A stretch of DNA of 64,000 bases, from contig CALGAW010000027.1 of the NCBI GenBank assembly GCA_937959115.1, positions 1-64,000 of the forward strand. The letters are read 5' to 3'. The position numbers were made by a program, and so were the translations under genes. Below are positions 53,972 to 64,000 of this stretch, one piece after another (within the stretch, counting starts at the first letter, position 1; every line of letters begins with the position of its first letter). This stretch comes from an uncultured Saprospiraceae bacterium. Its GTDB lineage: Bacteria > Bacteroidota > Bacteroidia > Chitinophagales > Saprospiraceae. Below the pieces are notes generated by a model. It worked only from the letters and a program-made list of their open reading frames with translations, was not told where the DNA came from and made no database searches.

Positions 53972-56900
53972 ATGAAAAAGTACATGAAACTTTTATTATT
54001 GATGATGGTTACCCTGTCGTTCAATAGTCTTTTATTATCACAATGTCCTGGAACTCCTCCATTAGATTTTACATTTGAAACCACAGAATCAAGGTGTGAA
54101 TCAAATGGAACGATTACCTTACATATTACTGGAGGCACTCCCTTTACAGACATCTTTGGTAATCCGATTTATAACAACACGATTATTGCTCCTACCGTAA
54201 TGCCTATTGGCGGACAATCAGATTCTGTATTTACAGCGTTGGAGGCTAATACATATACAGTAGAAGTCAAAGACGCTAATGGTTGCAGTGTCTCACATTC
54301 GGTTGTTGTACCAGGAACACACATGCAACTAGAGTTAACTCCTACCTGGAGCGATGCTACCTGTGATGGATTAGGTGGAGGTTGGATTTGTGGTACTCCA
54401 GACGAAGGCCGGCCGTGGCCTCCAGGCTACTATCAATATCAATTGTTTGATGCCTCTACGAATCCGCCTACCCCACTTGGACCAATTGGACTAGATAGTT
54501 GCTTCACGGACTTAGCAGCAGGTGCTTATCAAATAAGAGCCTATGATAGTTGTAGTAACTTTCAAACTAGAGATGTTATTCTTGCAGCAAATACTTATAG
54601 CAACCTTTTCAGAATGATTTCCGTTCGAATCAATATAACGTGTGATTCTGCATGTATTAGGATGTATACCTACCAATCATCATCAGATAACGTCCCTTGG
54701 GGAGAATTCCCTTATCAATGGGAAGTGATTAGTGCTGACACTTCACTTTCAGAACTAATTGGAGTAACTGGACAATGGGATGCGCACTCTGAACAGGACA
54801 CGGTGTGCTTTTCTCCACCCTATGCAGATGGAAATTTTGTTTTACAAGTAACAGATGCTTGTGGAAAAATGGAGACACGAGCAGTCGCTGTTCGACCGTT
54901 TGCAATCGCAGGATTTGATGGGTATGATTGTGTAGAAGGAGGATTTATAAGTGTAAGCCCATCCTATACATACTACTGCGAAAGTGGCACTATTAGCTAT
55001 GAAATCATCTCAGGTCCACCAGGCTTTCCTTTACCTCCTCCTCAGGATACAGGTTATTGGACAAATATATCAACAGGTATCTATGGAATACAAGTAACAG
55101 ATTGTTGCGGGAATGTTGACACATATAGTCTTTCCGCTGCACAACCCGCATGGACAGCTCGAATCGATACCTTTAGAATTGAAACTTGTGAACTTGGATG
55201 GGTCGGTTTTAACGCTTCCTACAATACAGGTGGAGGTCCCACACCTTCTGGACTTACTACAGTTGTAACCAATGCACCTGTTGGTTATCCAAATCCGATT
55301 CCCGACACCTTAAATTATTACTCTATTGATATAGAAGGTCCTCCAGGTAATTATTGTTTTACCATGTATGACCAATGTAACCGTCGAGACAGCATTTGTT
55401 ACAATGTGACTGATACTCTTATTTTTGAACCTGATATTACAATTACTTCTGGTTGTGTATCAGGGAACCAATTGGATATTTCGTGGACCTCTAATTTTGA
55501 TGTTCAATTTGATCTTTATCAGCTAATTCCCTATCAAAATATTGTTAGAAATTCAGATTCAGCGGTGTTTACAAATCTTAATACAGGAACATATGTGATC
55601 TTTTGGGAAAATGATGATGATGGGAATTGTAGATTTCTTATCGATACTGTCATCATCCCTGAGTACATTACACCATCGATTACAGGAGCTTGGGGTATTG
55701 AATGTTCCAATGGAGCAGGGTTAATTACTGTTGCTGGTGCAGACGGTAACACACCCTATACCTATGAACTTTATCAAGGTCCAGTTACTAGACCATTGCA
55801 GTCCTCTCCTAGTTTTGCAGGCTTACCAAGTGGCACTTATGATATAAGATTAAATGACAATTGTAACAACTCTGCCACAATTACTGTTTCTATTGAACCG
55901 TTCATGCCAATAATACAAGGTTACGGTGGCTCTTTCTGCGCTGGCGAAGATGCTACTCTGTATGTAGACTACTTCGACCTAGCTTCTTATAGTTGGACAG
56001 GGCCAAACGGTAACACTTCTGATACGTCTATACTCAATATTTCCAATTTAACGCTAGCAGATGCTGGCACGTATATCATTGATATAGACGTCGTCAATCC
56101 TGATCAATCTGCGTGTATTGCACAACAATTAACTGTTGACATTGAGGTGTTGGATTGTACGAATTGCCAAACTGCGATAGATGACAACCTTGATCTATGT
56201 GCCATAATTGATGGTGATTCTACGCACCCTTTTGCTACACTTGATTGCGACGAGGGTGGTGTTTCAAACATAGATGAATGTACTAGTGGAAACGATCCAT
56301 TAGATCCTTCTGACGATTGCCAAGCAGCATTTAATAACAACTTAAATATCTGTCAATTAATTAATCTTGAAATTGATCATCCTTTATCAAATCTAGATTG
56401 TGACGAAGGTGGTGTAACGAATATTCAGGAATGTCAGAATGGTGGAGACCCTGCTGACCCTGCTGACGACTGTGAGATTGCTGCAGATATCGGAATGGAT
56501 ATTTGTGCAATTCTTGACCCACTTGGCAGTGGAACATTTGATCCTTCAAATCCTTGGGCAACGCTTGATTGTGACAATGGTGGGGTATCGAATATTGATG
56601 AATGTATTGCTGGAACGGATCCTAATGTCCCTAGTGACGACCCTTCTTGTGGCTGTCATGATGCTCAAAACGGAACCATTAATATTTGTGCAATTCTTAC
56701 TGCAAATCCATCAAGTCCTCTAGCAACTTTAGATTGTGACAATGGTGGAGTCGACAACCTAACGGAATGTGAGAACAACGGAGATCCACTTGACCCTGCC
56801 GATGACTGTAATGCTGCAGAACTAGCAGTATTAGACATCTGTGCTATGATCGCTGCAAATCCTGATCACCCGTTGGCAGATTTGGACTGCGACGATGGTG

Positions 56901-58345
56901 GGCTGCTCAACAGTAGTGAATGTGCCAATGGTAGTGATCCTTTTGATTCAGCTGATGATTGTGCTACAGCAATAACAGCCGAAATGGACCTTTGCTTAAT
57001 TATTGCCGCAGACCCAACTCATCCACTTTCAGAACTAGATTGCGATAACGGTGGTATCGACAACTATACAGAATGTAGAAATGGTGGTGATCCCTCAGAG
57101 GCAGACGACGACTGTACTACAGCTGTAACTGCAGGCTCGGATCTATGCATCATCATTGACAATGATCCGACTCACCCCTGGGCAAGTTTGGATTGTGACC
57201 TTGGTGGAATCGACAATATGACTGAATGCGCGAATGGAAATGATCCAACAAATCCAATTGATGATGAAAGTTGTCCAGTTGACTTCTGTGAAGAAGCTAT
57301 TGACAATAATACTGATATCTGTTCCCTATTAACCTCAGACCCTACACATCCATTAGGTACACTTGATTGTGATGAAGGTGGTGTTGATAATGCTACAGAA
57401 TGTGCAGAAGGAACGGACCCTGCCAATCCAGCTGATGATTGCGACGCTGCAAACATAGGAGGAATAAACATTTGTGTGATCGTGACTGCTGATCCAACCC
57501 ATCCATTAGCCGATGTGGATTGTGATGGTGGTGGTGTTTCAAACCTAGATGAATGTGCTAGTGGAGAAAACCCATTTGATCCAGCGGATGACTGCACGGC
57601 TGCTATTGACGAAGGGCTGAATATCTGTCAGCTTATCAATTATGACCCAACCCACCCATTGGCTACACTTGATTGTGATAATGGTGGTGTATCGAATATG
57701 GATGAATGTAACTCAGGCGGTGACCCTAGCGATCCAACAGACGATCTTCAGAGTATCTGTGTCTCAGCAATGAATGGCGATTTGGATATCTGTGCACTGC
57801 TTACTGCAGACCCAACACATCCAATTGGACAGGCAGACTGTGATGAGGGTGGGGTTATAAACGCTGAAGAATGTACGAATGGTAATGACCCATTAGATCC
57901 ACTTGATGATTGTCCTGATATCACTCCGATTACTACAATTCTCCCAGGAAACATTGCTGGAACAAGTGGTGTAGGTGTTGCTGTTGAGATAACAGAATTG
58001 AATGGTATAAACACTGATGGTTCAGCTATCTTAGTCCGAATGCCTTCAGATCCGCGTTTAACATTTTTATGGGATCCGAATCTGACTTCTGTTGCACTTA
58101 CCCCTGTGAATAATAGCAATTGGAACTATTTGGGTAACAATGGTGTAGTGCATACCTTCCAATACGTAGGAAATGGAATCATCATCAATGGAGGAACGAC
58201 TGAGGCATTTGGCTTCGAATCTACCTATGACCCACAAAGTACTGATGGACAGACAACTGTTACTGCTTCAATTGTACCATTTGGTGGTGGGGAATGCAAC
58301 CTCCTAAATGATACAGATTCTGAACGATTAGTTTACTTTGAATAA
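53972..58345 (+). CDS. Surface-protein paralog 2: shared N-terminal module, eleven 51-residue Cys/Asp repeats, conserved C-terminal module
   Basis: From ATG 53972 the product is 1,457 aa with a signal peptide (LLLLMMVTLSFNSLLLSQ); the in-frame ATG at 53918 adds a polar extension not present in the other paralogs. The N-terminal module to about residue 729 parallels paralog 1 domain by domain. Bases 56165-57910 encode 11 Cys/Asp repeats, four fewer than paralog 1, matching the loss or absence of one four-unit block. The C-terminal about 145 residues (DITPITTILPGNIAG to ECNLLNDTDSERLVYFE) are nearly identical to those of paralog 1. No recognisable T9SS sorting domain. A very strong hairpin terminator follows. 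Confidence 0.85.
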   Translation: MKKYMKLLLLMMVTLSFNSLLLSQCPGTPPLDFTFETTESRCESNGTITLHITGGTPFTDIFGNPIYNNTIIAPTVMPIGGQSDSVFTALEANTYTVEVKDANGCSVSHSVVVPGTHMQLELTPTWSDATCDGLGGGWICGTPDEGRPWPPGYYQYQLFDASTNPPTPLGPIGLDSCFTDLAAGAYQIRAYDSCSNFQTRDVILAANTYSNLFRMISVRINITCDSACIRMYTYQSSSDNVPWGEFPYQWEVISADTSLSELIGVTGQWDAHSEQDTVCFSPPYADGNFVLQVTDACGKMETRAVAVRPFAIAGFDGYDCVEGGFISVSPSYTYYCESGTISYEIISGPPGFPLPPPQDTGYWTNISTGIYGIQVTDCCGNVDTYSLSAAQPAWTARIDTFRIETCELGWVGFNASYNTGGGPTPSGLTTVVTNAPVGYPNPIPDTLNYYSIDIEGPPGNYCFTMYDQCNRRDSICYNVTDTLIFEPDITITSGCVSGNQLDISWTSNFDVQFDLYQLIPYQNIVRNSDSAVFTNLNTGTYVIFWENDDDGNCRFLIDTVIIPEYITPSITGAWGIECSNGAGLITVAGADGNTPYTYELYQGPVTRPLQSSPSFAGLPSGTYDIRLNDNCNNSATITVSIEPFMPIIQGYGGSFCAGEDATLYVDYFDLASYSWTGPNGNTSDTSILNISNLTLADAGTYIIDIDVVNPDQSACIAQQLTVDIEVLDCTNCQTAIDDNLDLCAIIDGDSTHPFATLDCDEGGVSNIDECTSGNDPLDPSDDCQAAFNNNLNICQLINLEIDHPLSNLDCDEGGVTNIQECQNGGDPADPADDCEIAADIGMDICAILDPLGSGTFDPSNPWATLDCDNGGVSNIDECIAGTDPNVPSDDPSCGCHDAQNGTINICAILTANPSSPLATLDCDNGGVDNLTECENNGDPLDPADDCNAAELAVLDICAMIAANPDHPLADLDCDDGGLLNSSECANGSDPFDSADDCATAITAEMDLCLIIAADPTHPLSELDCDNGGIDNYTECRNGGDPSEADDDCTTAVTAGSDLCIIIDNDPTHPWASLDCDLGGIDNMTECANGNDPTNPIDDESCPVDFCEEAIDNNTDICSLLTSDPTHPLGTLDCDEGGVDNATECAEGTDPANPADDCDAANIGGINICVIVTADPTHPLADVDCDGGGVSNLDECASGENPFDPADDCTAAIDEGLNICQLINYDPTHPLATLDCDNGGVSNMDECNSGGDPSDPTDDLQSICVSAMNGDLDICALLTADPTHPIGQADCDEGGVINAEECTNGNDPLDPLDDCPDITPITTILPGNIAGTSGVGVAVEITELNGINTDGSAILVRMPSDPRLTFLWDPNLTSVALTPVNNSNWNYLGNNGVVHTFQYVGNGIIINGGTTEAFGFESTYDPQSTDGQTTVTASIVPFGGGECNLLNDTDSERLVYFE
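56165..57910 (+). repeat. Array of eleven 51-residue Cys/Asp repeats (paralog 2)
   Basis: Units have the same consensus as in paralog 1, with insertions in units 3, 7 and 10. The first three and last two units align one-to-one with the ends of the paralog 1 array. Confidence 0.9.
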
Positions 58346-58359
58346 AAAGCATTTGTTGA

Positions 58360-58416
58360 GTAAACATAATGAGAAAGGGCATTCAAAAATTGAATGCCTC
58401 TTCTCATTATATTTAC
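58360..58416. terminator. 57-bp near-perfect inverted repeat, bidirectional-type terminator after paralog 2
   Basis: GTAAA-C-ATAATGAGAA pairs with TTCTCATTAT-A-TTTAC, with an inner stem GGCATTCAA/TTGAATGCC around a 3-base loop. It lies between paralog 2 and the YkgJ-type gene. Confidence 0.85.
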
Positions 58417-58422
58417 TCCTGA

Positions 58423-58968
58423 ATGGAAAAAATTATTCCTAAACTTATCTATTATTTTCTAACTTCAACTATGATAATAAATTGGAAAGAAGACTGGTTG
58501 CAACAAAAAGGAACAAAGCAAAAATCCATAAAAAAACTGATCAACAGAATTAAAAAGCAACGTACCAAACGACTAGACGAATGGGTAAACCAATTGCACA
58601 GCAACACGTTTAAAGAAATTGATTGTTTGGAATGTGCCAATTGTTGCACCACCATTCCGCCGATTGTAAACGAAACTGATGTTAGGAGAATTACAAGACA
58701 TCTAGGATTACCAATTGCTACGTTCAGAGAAAAATATTTAACAAAAGATGAAGATGGTGACCAAGTAATAAATGCAAGTCCATGCCCTTTTCTTTTAACT
58801 GATAATCGCTGTGATATCTATGAAGTACGACCTAAAGCCTGTCGAAAATATCCTCATACAGACAACTTCGAATTTACAAAAAATCTAGACCTTCATTTGA
58901 TCAATATTCAATATTGTCCAGCCGTGTTTCGTATTTTATTAAAAGTAGAAAATGGTTTACCCAAATAA
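58423..58968 (+). CDS. YkgJ-family cysteine-cluster protein
   Basis: The 181-aa product (or 165 aa from ATG 58471, MIINWKEDW) has the YkgJ/CxxCxxCC zinc- or iron-binding pattern: DCLECANCCTTIPP, then SPCPFLLTDNRCDIYEVRPKACRKYPH and a late QYCP. The N-terminal about 60 residues are strongly basic and helical (IKKLINRIKKQRTKRLDEW). Family function is unknown; members are proposed metal-cluster proteins. It starts 7 bp after the terminator hairpin and separates the second and third surface paralogs without an evident link to them. Confidence 0.88.
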   Translation: MEKIIPKLIYYFLTSTMIINWKEDWLQQKGTKQKSIKKLINRIKKQRTKRLDEWVNQLHSNTFKEIDCLECANCCTTIPPIVNETDVRRITRHLGLPIATFREKYLTKDEDGDQVINASPCPFLLTDNRCDIYEVRPKACRKYPHTDNFEFTKNLDLHLINIQYCPAVFRILLKVENGLPK

Positions 58969-59289
58969 AGAAAGCAAGCAATTTAGCTGCTACTAAATAC
59001 GTATGTATTTTTCCAAAATTTATTTTAGTTTTTCGTTTTTCAGAAGAGATTACTTTTTTTAATATCCCTCTTTTTTCTTATCTTTATGCTACGAAACTCA
59101 CTCGTACCTATTATAATCACCTATTAATCCTAACTCATGCACTCATTAAATTCAACACCCCTTACACATAAATGACTCAATAGTAGTGTCAAATACAAAT
59201 ACTATTTAGCCACATACATGTTGCAATGTATCTCCCACAGGAACGGCGACGGCTATTTCCAAATGAAAACCTATTAAATTAAATTCCCT
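58969..59289. promoter_or_regulatory. Leader region of the third surface paralog
   Basis: 321 bp with no gene. CCCTCTTTTTTCTTATCTTTA holds the TATCTTTA core at 59079-59086, shared with the other two paralogs, giving a possible leader of about 200 bases. Confidence 0.4.
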
Positions 59290-62200
59290 TATGAATTACA
59301 TGAAAATGTTATTGATATTCATGATTTTATCGTCATGCAATATTTTTTTAGCGGCTCAATGTCCAGGATCACCACCTTTGGCATTTACGTTTGAGTCTAC
59401 TGAATCTCGATGCGAATCGAATGGAACCATTACGCTTCACATTACTGGAGGCACTCCATTTACGGACCCCAGTGGCAATCCTATTTACAACAACACCATT
59501 ATTGCACCTACCGTGATGCCTATTGGAGGACAAGCGGACTCTGTATTTGCAGCTTTAGCAGCTGGTACGTATACTGTAGAGGTTGCTGATGCAAATGGTT
59601 GTAAAGTCACTCATTCTATAACCGTACCAGGCACTCACATGCAATTGGAACTTACCCCCACTTGGAGTGATGCCACATGTGATGGACAAGGCGGTGGTAT
59701 AATTTGTGGAACTCCAGACGAAGGTCGCCCTTGGCCTCCGGGTTATTATGAATATCAGCTATTTGATGCAAGCACGAACCCACCGACTCCGATGGGACCT
59801 ATTGGACAAGATAGTTGTTTTACTGATCTGGCTGCAGGTTCTTATCAGATTAGAGCTTATGATAGCTGTCAAAACTTTCAAACAAGAGATGTGATTCTTG
59901 GAGCAAAAACATATGCTACTAGCTTCAATGTATCTTATACTACAAGATATGTGCCCTGTGATTCTATGTGTGTGTTTCTGAGCGTGCCCAATTACTCAAC
60001 ACCATGGGGAGAATATCCATACAACTGGGAAATAATTGCCTCAACTGAGCCAGAAATACTTAATGAAACTGGTGTTTTTGATTCTCCAGCCGAAAGAGAT
60101 ACATTATGTTGGTCGCCTATTGCTAATGGGAATTTTACGATTAGGGTTACAGACCAGTGTGGTAATGTAGCAACTCGAATTCTATATTTTTATGGGAATA
60201 GGTCTGGTGGAACGAACGGATTTGATTGTGTTGAGGGAGGATTCCTAAATATAAGTTCTACGTTTTCTAGTACTTTTTATTGCCCTGACGGAAGTGTTAC
60301 ATGGGAAGTAACCTCAGCACCAACAGGCGCACCAATACCTCCTCCGCAAGATACTGGATATTTCCCAGGACTGCAAAGTGGTACCTATTGTGTAAAAATC
60401 ACCGATTGCTGTGGTTTCGTCTCATCAACTTGCCGTACTGTCTCCGTTCCAGCTTGGACCCTCTGTACTGGTGTATCGAATCGGGTAATTTGTGATAATG
60501 AAACGATAAGGTGGAGGCCTTGCCGTTCATCCAATGGAGGACCAAACCCAGTTGGACTTGTCGCAATAATTACGTCCGCTCCCACAGGATATACAGATCC
60601 ACTACCTGACACACTGCCTTCAAGTACGAGTTATGTATATGGCCCTCCTGGTCAATATTGCATTACAATGTTTGATGAATGTAATAGAAGAGATTCAATG
60701 TGTTATGAGCTTAATCCAGATACTTTAGTCTATGATTATGATATTGAAATTACACCTGGATGTGTAACTGGTAATGAACTTACTGTAAACTATACAGCAA
60801 ATTTCAGCAGTTACTTTAGAGTGTATGCAATTAATCCCTATGCTTCTTTAGGACTCATGTTTAATGGCGACAATCTTAATAACCTATCTACTGGAGATTA
60901 TCGATTTAGATATTACAATTCAAGTGCAGGATGTTATGTATTAGATGATACAATTACAATTCCAGAGTATATCCCTCCAGCCATTACAGGTGCATGGGGT
61001 ATAGAGTGTACAAATGGAGCTGGATTAATTACAGTTGCAGGAGCAGACGGTAACACTCCCTATACTTATGAATTATATCAAGGACCAGTTACTAGACCAT
61101 TACAATCTTCACCTAGTTTCGCTGGATTACCTGCCGGAACATATGACATTAGATTAAATGACAATTGTAACAACTCTGCACAAACATCCGTGTCAATAGA
61201 ACCATTTATGCCAGTAGTAAATGGCTATGGTGGCTCATTCTGTATTGGAGATTCAGCAGCAATATATGTTGATTACCTTGAATTAGCAACCTATAGCTGG
61301 ACTGGACCAAATGGAAATATGTCTGACACTTCTATTTTAACATTTCCAAGTATAACCGCAGCAGATGCAGGCACATACACTGTTAATATTGATGTTGCTA
61401 ATCCTGATCAAACTGCTTGTGTTGCTCAAACATTAACTATCGATATCACAGTTGTTGATTGTAGTTGTACGATAGCAGCCTTTGCCGCCTCGATGGTAAG
61501 CTGCAACGGTGAAAGTGACGGCTCAGCTACTGCAAATATCAATAGCGCGTCTGGCGCCCCATTCACTTATACTTGGAGTAATGGTGCCAATACTCAAATG
61601 ATTAATAATCTTGGTCCTGGAACATATGCAGTTACCATTACTGATGCTGGTGGATGCACAACAACAGGCGATACAACAATTACGGAACCACTTGCAATCA
61701 CTGTAATTGAAACTGTTACAGACGTACTTTGTAACGGGGACGGTTCTGGTATGATCATGCTACTGCCTAGTGGGGGAACAACTACTGGATGCGCAGGATA
61801 TACTTATGCATGGAGCAATGGAGCTTCCACTCAAGACTTAACAGGGGTAAGTGGTGGAAATTATAGTGTAACAATAACAGATTGTGGTGGCTGTACCTAT
61901 ACGAATAGCTACATGATAACAGAACCGACCGCAGTCACTATAACTGGAACTGCAACCAACCTCACCTGTAACGGCGCGGCCAATGGAAGCATTAGTATTA
62001 CGCCTTCTGGAGGAACTGTAAGTGGATGTAGTTATTCCTACCTATGGAGTAACGGTGCAACTACCCAGAACCTAATGGCTATAAGCGGTGGAAATTATAC
62101 CGTCACTGTAACGGATTGTGCGAATTGCGCTGCAACAGCAAGCTTCATGGTGGTAGAACCTGCAGCACTGACTTGCAACACTGCTAGCACAAACGTCAAC

Positions 62201-64000
62201 TGTGCAAATGGTGCTGATGGAACAGCCACAGCAACCGCAATGGGAGGCACAATGCCATATTCCTACTTATGGAGCACAGGAGCCGTTACACAAGGCATAG
62301 TAAACCTTACAGCGGGTATGTACACTGTAACAATAACCGATGCTAACAATTGTACAACTGTATGTTCAACAATGATTACAGCTCCTACAAGCGGTATCGT
62401 CTCTATTGCTTCTAACATCCTTAACGTTTTATGTTATGGTGACGCATCAGGATCAGCTACTTATCAGACAAGCGGAGGCACACCTCCTTATACTATTGAT
62501 TGGAGTAATGGACAACAGGACATTAATATACCAAATGGCGGACAAGCAGTAAATATGAACTTGACTGCAGGCACCTATTTCCTTACCATAACAGATATGA
62601 ATGGATGTACCTTACAAAAATCCTTTACACTAACACAGAATCCAGATTTGATTGCTGCGGTGTCTGGTGTTCAAAACCCACTTTGTAATGGGGGGTCTGA
62701 TGGTACTGCAACCTACTCTCCAAGTGGTGGAATTCCACCTTATTATTACAATTGGAGTACTGGGGAAAGCACAATGACAGCAACTGGCCTTTCTGCTGGG
62801 TTTAACTATACAACTGTATCTGATGCAGTTGGTTGTAGTAAAACGTATTCCGTATTCCTCGGAGAACCAAGAATACTGCAATGCTTTGCTTCAGCGACAC
62901 CCGCCACCTGCAATGGTGATAGTGATGGGACGGTTAGCACAATTGTTTCTGGAGGAACTCTAAATCCAGGAAGTCCAGACTACATGTACCTCTGGAATAC
63001 AGGAGATACAACTCCAGCGATAAGCAACTTACCAGCGGGTATATACACTGTTACTGTTACAGACGATAACGGATGTACTACAACTTGTAGCACAACTGTT
63101 AAAGAACCAGATGAATTACTGATCTCATTATCAGGTACCAATCTAGTTTGTAATGGAGACAACAGCGGAGAAATAGACATGACAGTTACTGGTGGCAATG
63201 ACTGTAATATTGCTGCCTTTGGGAATCAAGATACTTACCTCTGGAGCAATGGTGCTACCACACAGGACATTTTTGGCCTTGCTGCTGGCACCTATACTGT
63301 CACAGTCACTGACTGCAAAGGTTGTGTAGCGACTAGCTCCATCACCTTAACAGAACCACCAGTTTTAACAGCAATAGGAGTAGGAACAAACCTTCTTTGT
63401 AACGCTGATAATACTGGAAGCATCAACTTAACAGTTACTGGCGGAACACCTGGTTATTTCTACCTTTGGAACAATGGAATGACCGTTGAAGACCCAAGTG
63501 GATTAGCAGCAGGAACATATACTGTTACTGTTACTGATGCGAATAGATGTGTAACAACAACATCCGTCACGTTAACCGAACCAGATGTTCTGACCTGTTC
63601 ATTAAGTGGTACAGATGTGAACTGTAATGGTGGAGCAGATGGAACGATTCAAGTGAATCCAGTTGGGGGGACAACTCCGTACAACTACTCTTGGAGTAAT
63701 GGAAGTACCACAATGTCTATGACTGGTTTAACTGCTGGAACATACACTGTTACTGTCACCGACGCGAATAGTTGTATTACTACTTGTGACTTGATGTTGT
63801 CTGAACCTCCTTTAGCAGTTTGTACACAAATTGATACATTTAAATTAGGTGATATCATTGATGCATCAACAACTGGTTCAATTGATGAAACTGATCCAAA
63901 TTTTACGAAAGTTTATTATTTGGTAGATGACATGGGAGTTGTAGTTGCAATGAATAACACAGGTTTCTTCACAAATGATGTGGTAGCACTAAACTGTTAC
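59290..64000 (+). CDS. Surface-protein paralog 3: shared N-terminal module plus ten SprB repeats, frameshifted in the signal peptide and open at the right edge
   Basis: ATG 59290 begins a signal peptide very like those of paralogs 1 and 2 (MNYMKMLLIFMILSSCN), but a T7 tract at 59343-59349 moves it out of frame; translation would end at 59394. With six T it would read SCNYFLAAQCPG, matching SCNSFLFSQCPG in paralog 1. From 59342 on, the second frame is open to the end of the window, about 1,550 codons. It encodes the shared module to about 61460 (CGTPDEGRPWPPGYY, DCCGFVS, SWTGPNGN), then ten SprB repeats (xxCNGxxDGT, YxYxWSNGATTQ, LxAGTYTVTVTDxNGC), then the start of another domain (DTFKLGDIIDASTTG). 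The first in-frame ATG after the shift is 59516, which would lack a signal peptide. The open frame argues against old decay. Confidence 0.8.
59343..59349 (+). other. T7 homopolymer causing a +1 frameshift in the signal peptide of paralog 3
   Basis: Seven T follow TA; the homologous tract in paralog 1 (48797-48802) has six T and is in frame. It is a candidate slipped-strand switch or an assembly/sequencing error. Confidence 0.85.
61466..63810 (+). repeat. Ten SprB-type repeats in paralog 3
   Basis: Units of about 70-85 residues with W-S-N/T-G cores and GTYTVTVTD ends replace the Cys/Asp repeats found at the same place in paralogs 1 and 2. Confidence 0.88.

Noticed and set aside
58914-59171. 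85-aa frame overlapping the end of the YkgJ-type gene
   Set aside because: It starts inside the YkgJ coding sequence in another frame and covers the promoter-like element of paralog 3.
60301-60495. 64-aa frame in paralog 3
   Set aside because: It is out of the frame that encodes the shared module and SprB repeats.

Overview
The window comes from an AT-rich member of the Bacteroidota, probably a gliding or surface-adhesive lineage such as the Saprospiria (the class is an inference; the phylum is well supported). The evidence for the phylum is: type IX secretion (T9SS) C-terminal domains of type A (ends at 24133, 34027, 44090) and type B (end at 3905), SprB-type adhesin repeats, a MurF-alanine racemase fusion, TlpA proteins with a DUF4369-like N-terminus, a large PpiD/SurA-like foldase, and TAnnTTTG-type -7 promoter elements. 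No tRNA, rRNA, CRISPR array or insertion sequence was recognised.

Layout. 1-7 kb: the 3' part of a giant SprB-repeat adhesin with a type B sorting domain, then an OmpA-family protein that itself carries propeller and SprB repeats, then a DUF4105 membrane protein. 7.5-11.6 kb: a tight operon of ECF sigma factor, anti-sigma factor, DUF4097 protein, outer-membrane barrel and S41 lipoprotein peptidase, which looks like an envelope-response unit. 11.8-13.9 kb: a retropepsin-like protein without its catalytic Asp and a convergent RNase Z-like hydrolase. 14-21.2 kb (minus strand): amidohydrolase, purD and murF-alr, the first two coupled by a TAATG overlap, plus a 64-aa protein. 21.3-26.9 kb: alpha/beta hydrolase, secreted metallophosphatase, membrane protein, WecA/MraY-type transferase and CrcB. 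27.2-31.5 kb (minus): a BlaR1/BlaI-type sensor-repressor pair with a clear candidate operator, a decayed hydrolase, and a DUF547 protein fused to a putative outer-membrane barrel. 31.9-35.9 kb: a secreted LRR protein and a beta-helix protein. 36.4 kb: a structured intergenic element. 36.6-48.3 kb: housekeeping and envelope genes (AMP nucleosidase, TlpA, PpiD-like foldase, response regulator, CBS protein, esterase, site-2 protease, PepSY, FeoAB).

48.7-64 kb: the most unusual part. Three tandem surface-protein paralogs share an N-terminal module of about 725 residues but differ behind it. Two carry arrays of a 51-residue Cys/Asp repeat (15 and 11 copies) and a common C-terminal module that is not a recognisable T9SS signal. 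The third carries ten SprB repeats and runs off the window. It has a one-base expansion of a T tract in its signal peptide (T7 where paralog 1 has an in-frame T6) that puts the start codon out of frame with about 1,550 open codons. This could be a phase-variation switch, an early pseudogene or an assembly error. A small YkgJ-type gene sits between the second and third paralogs.
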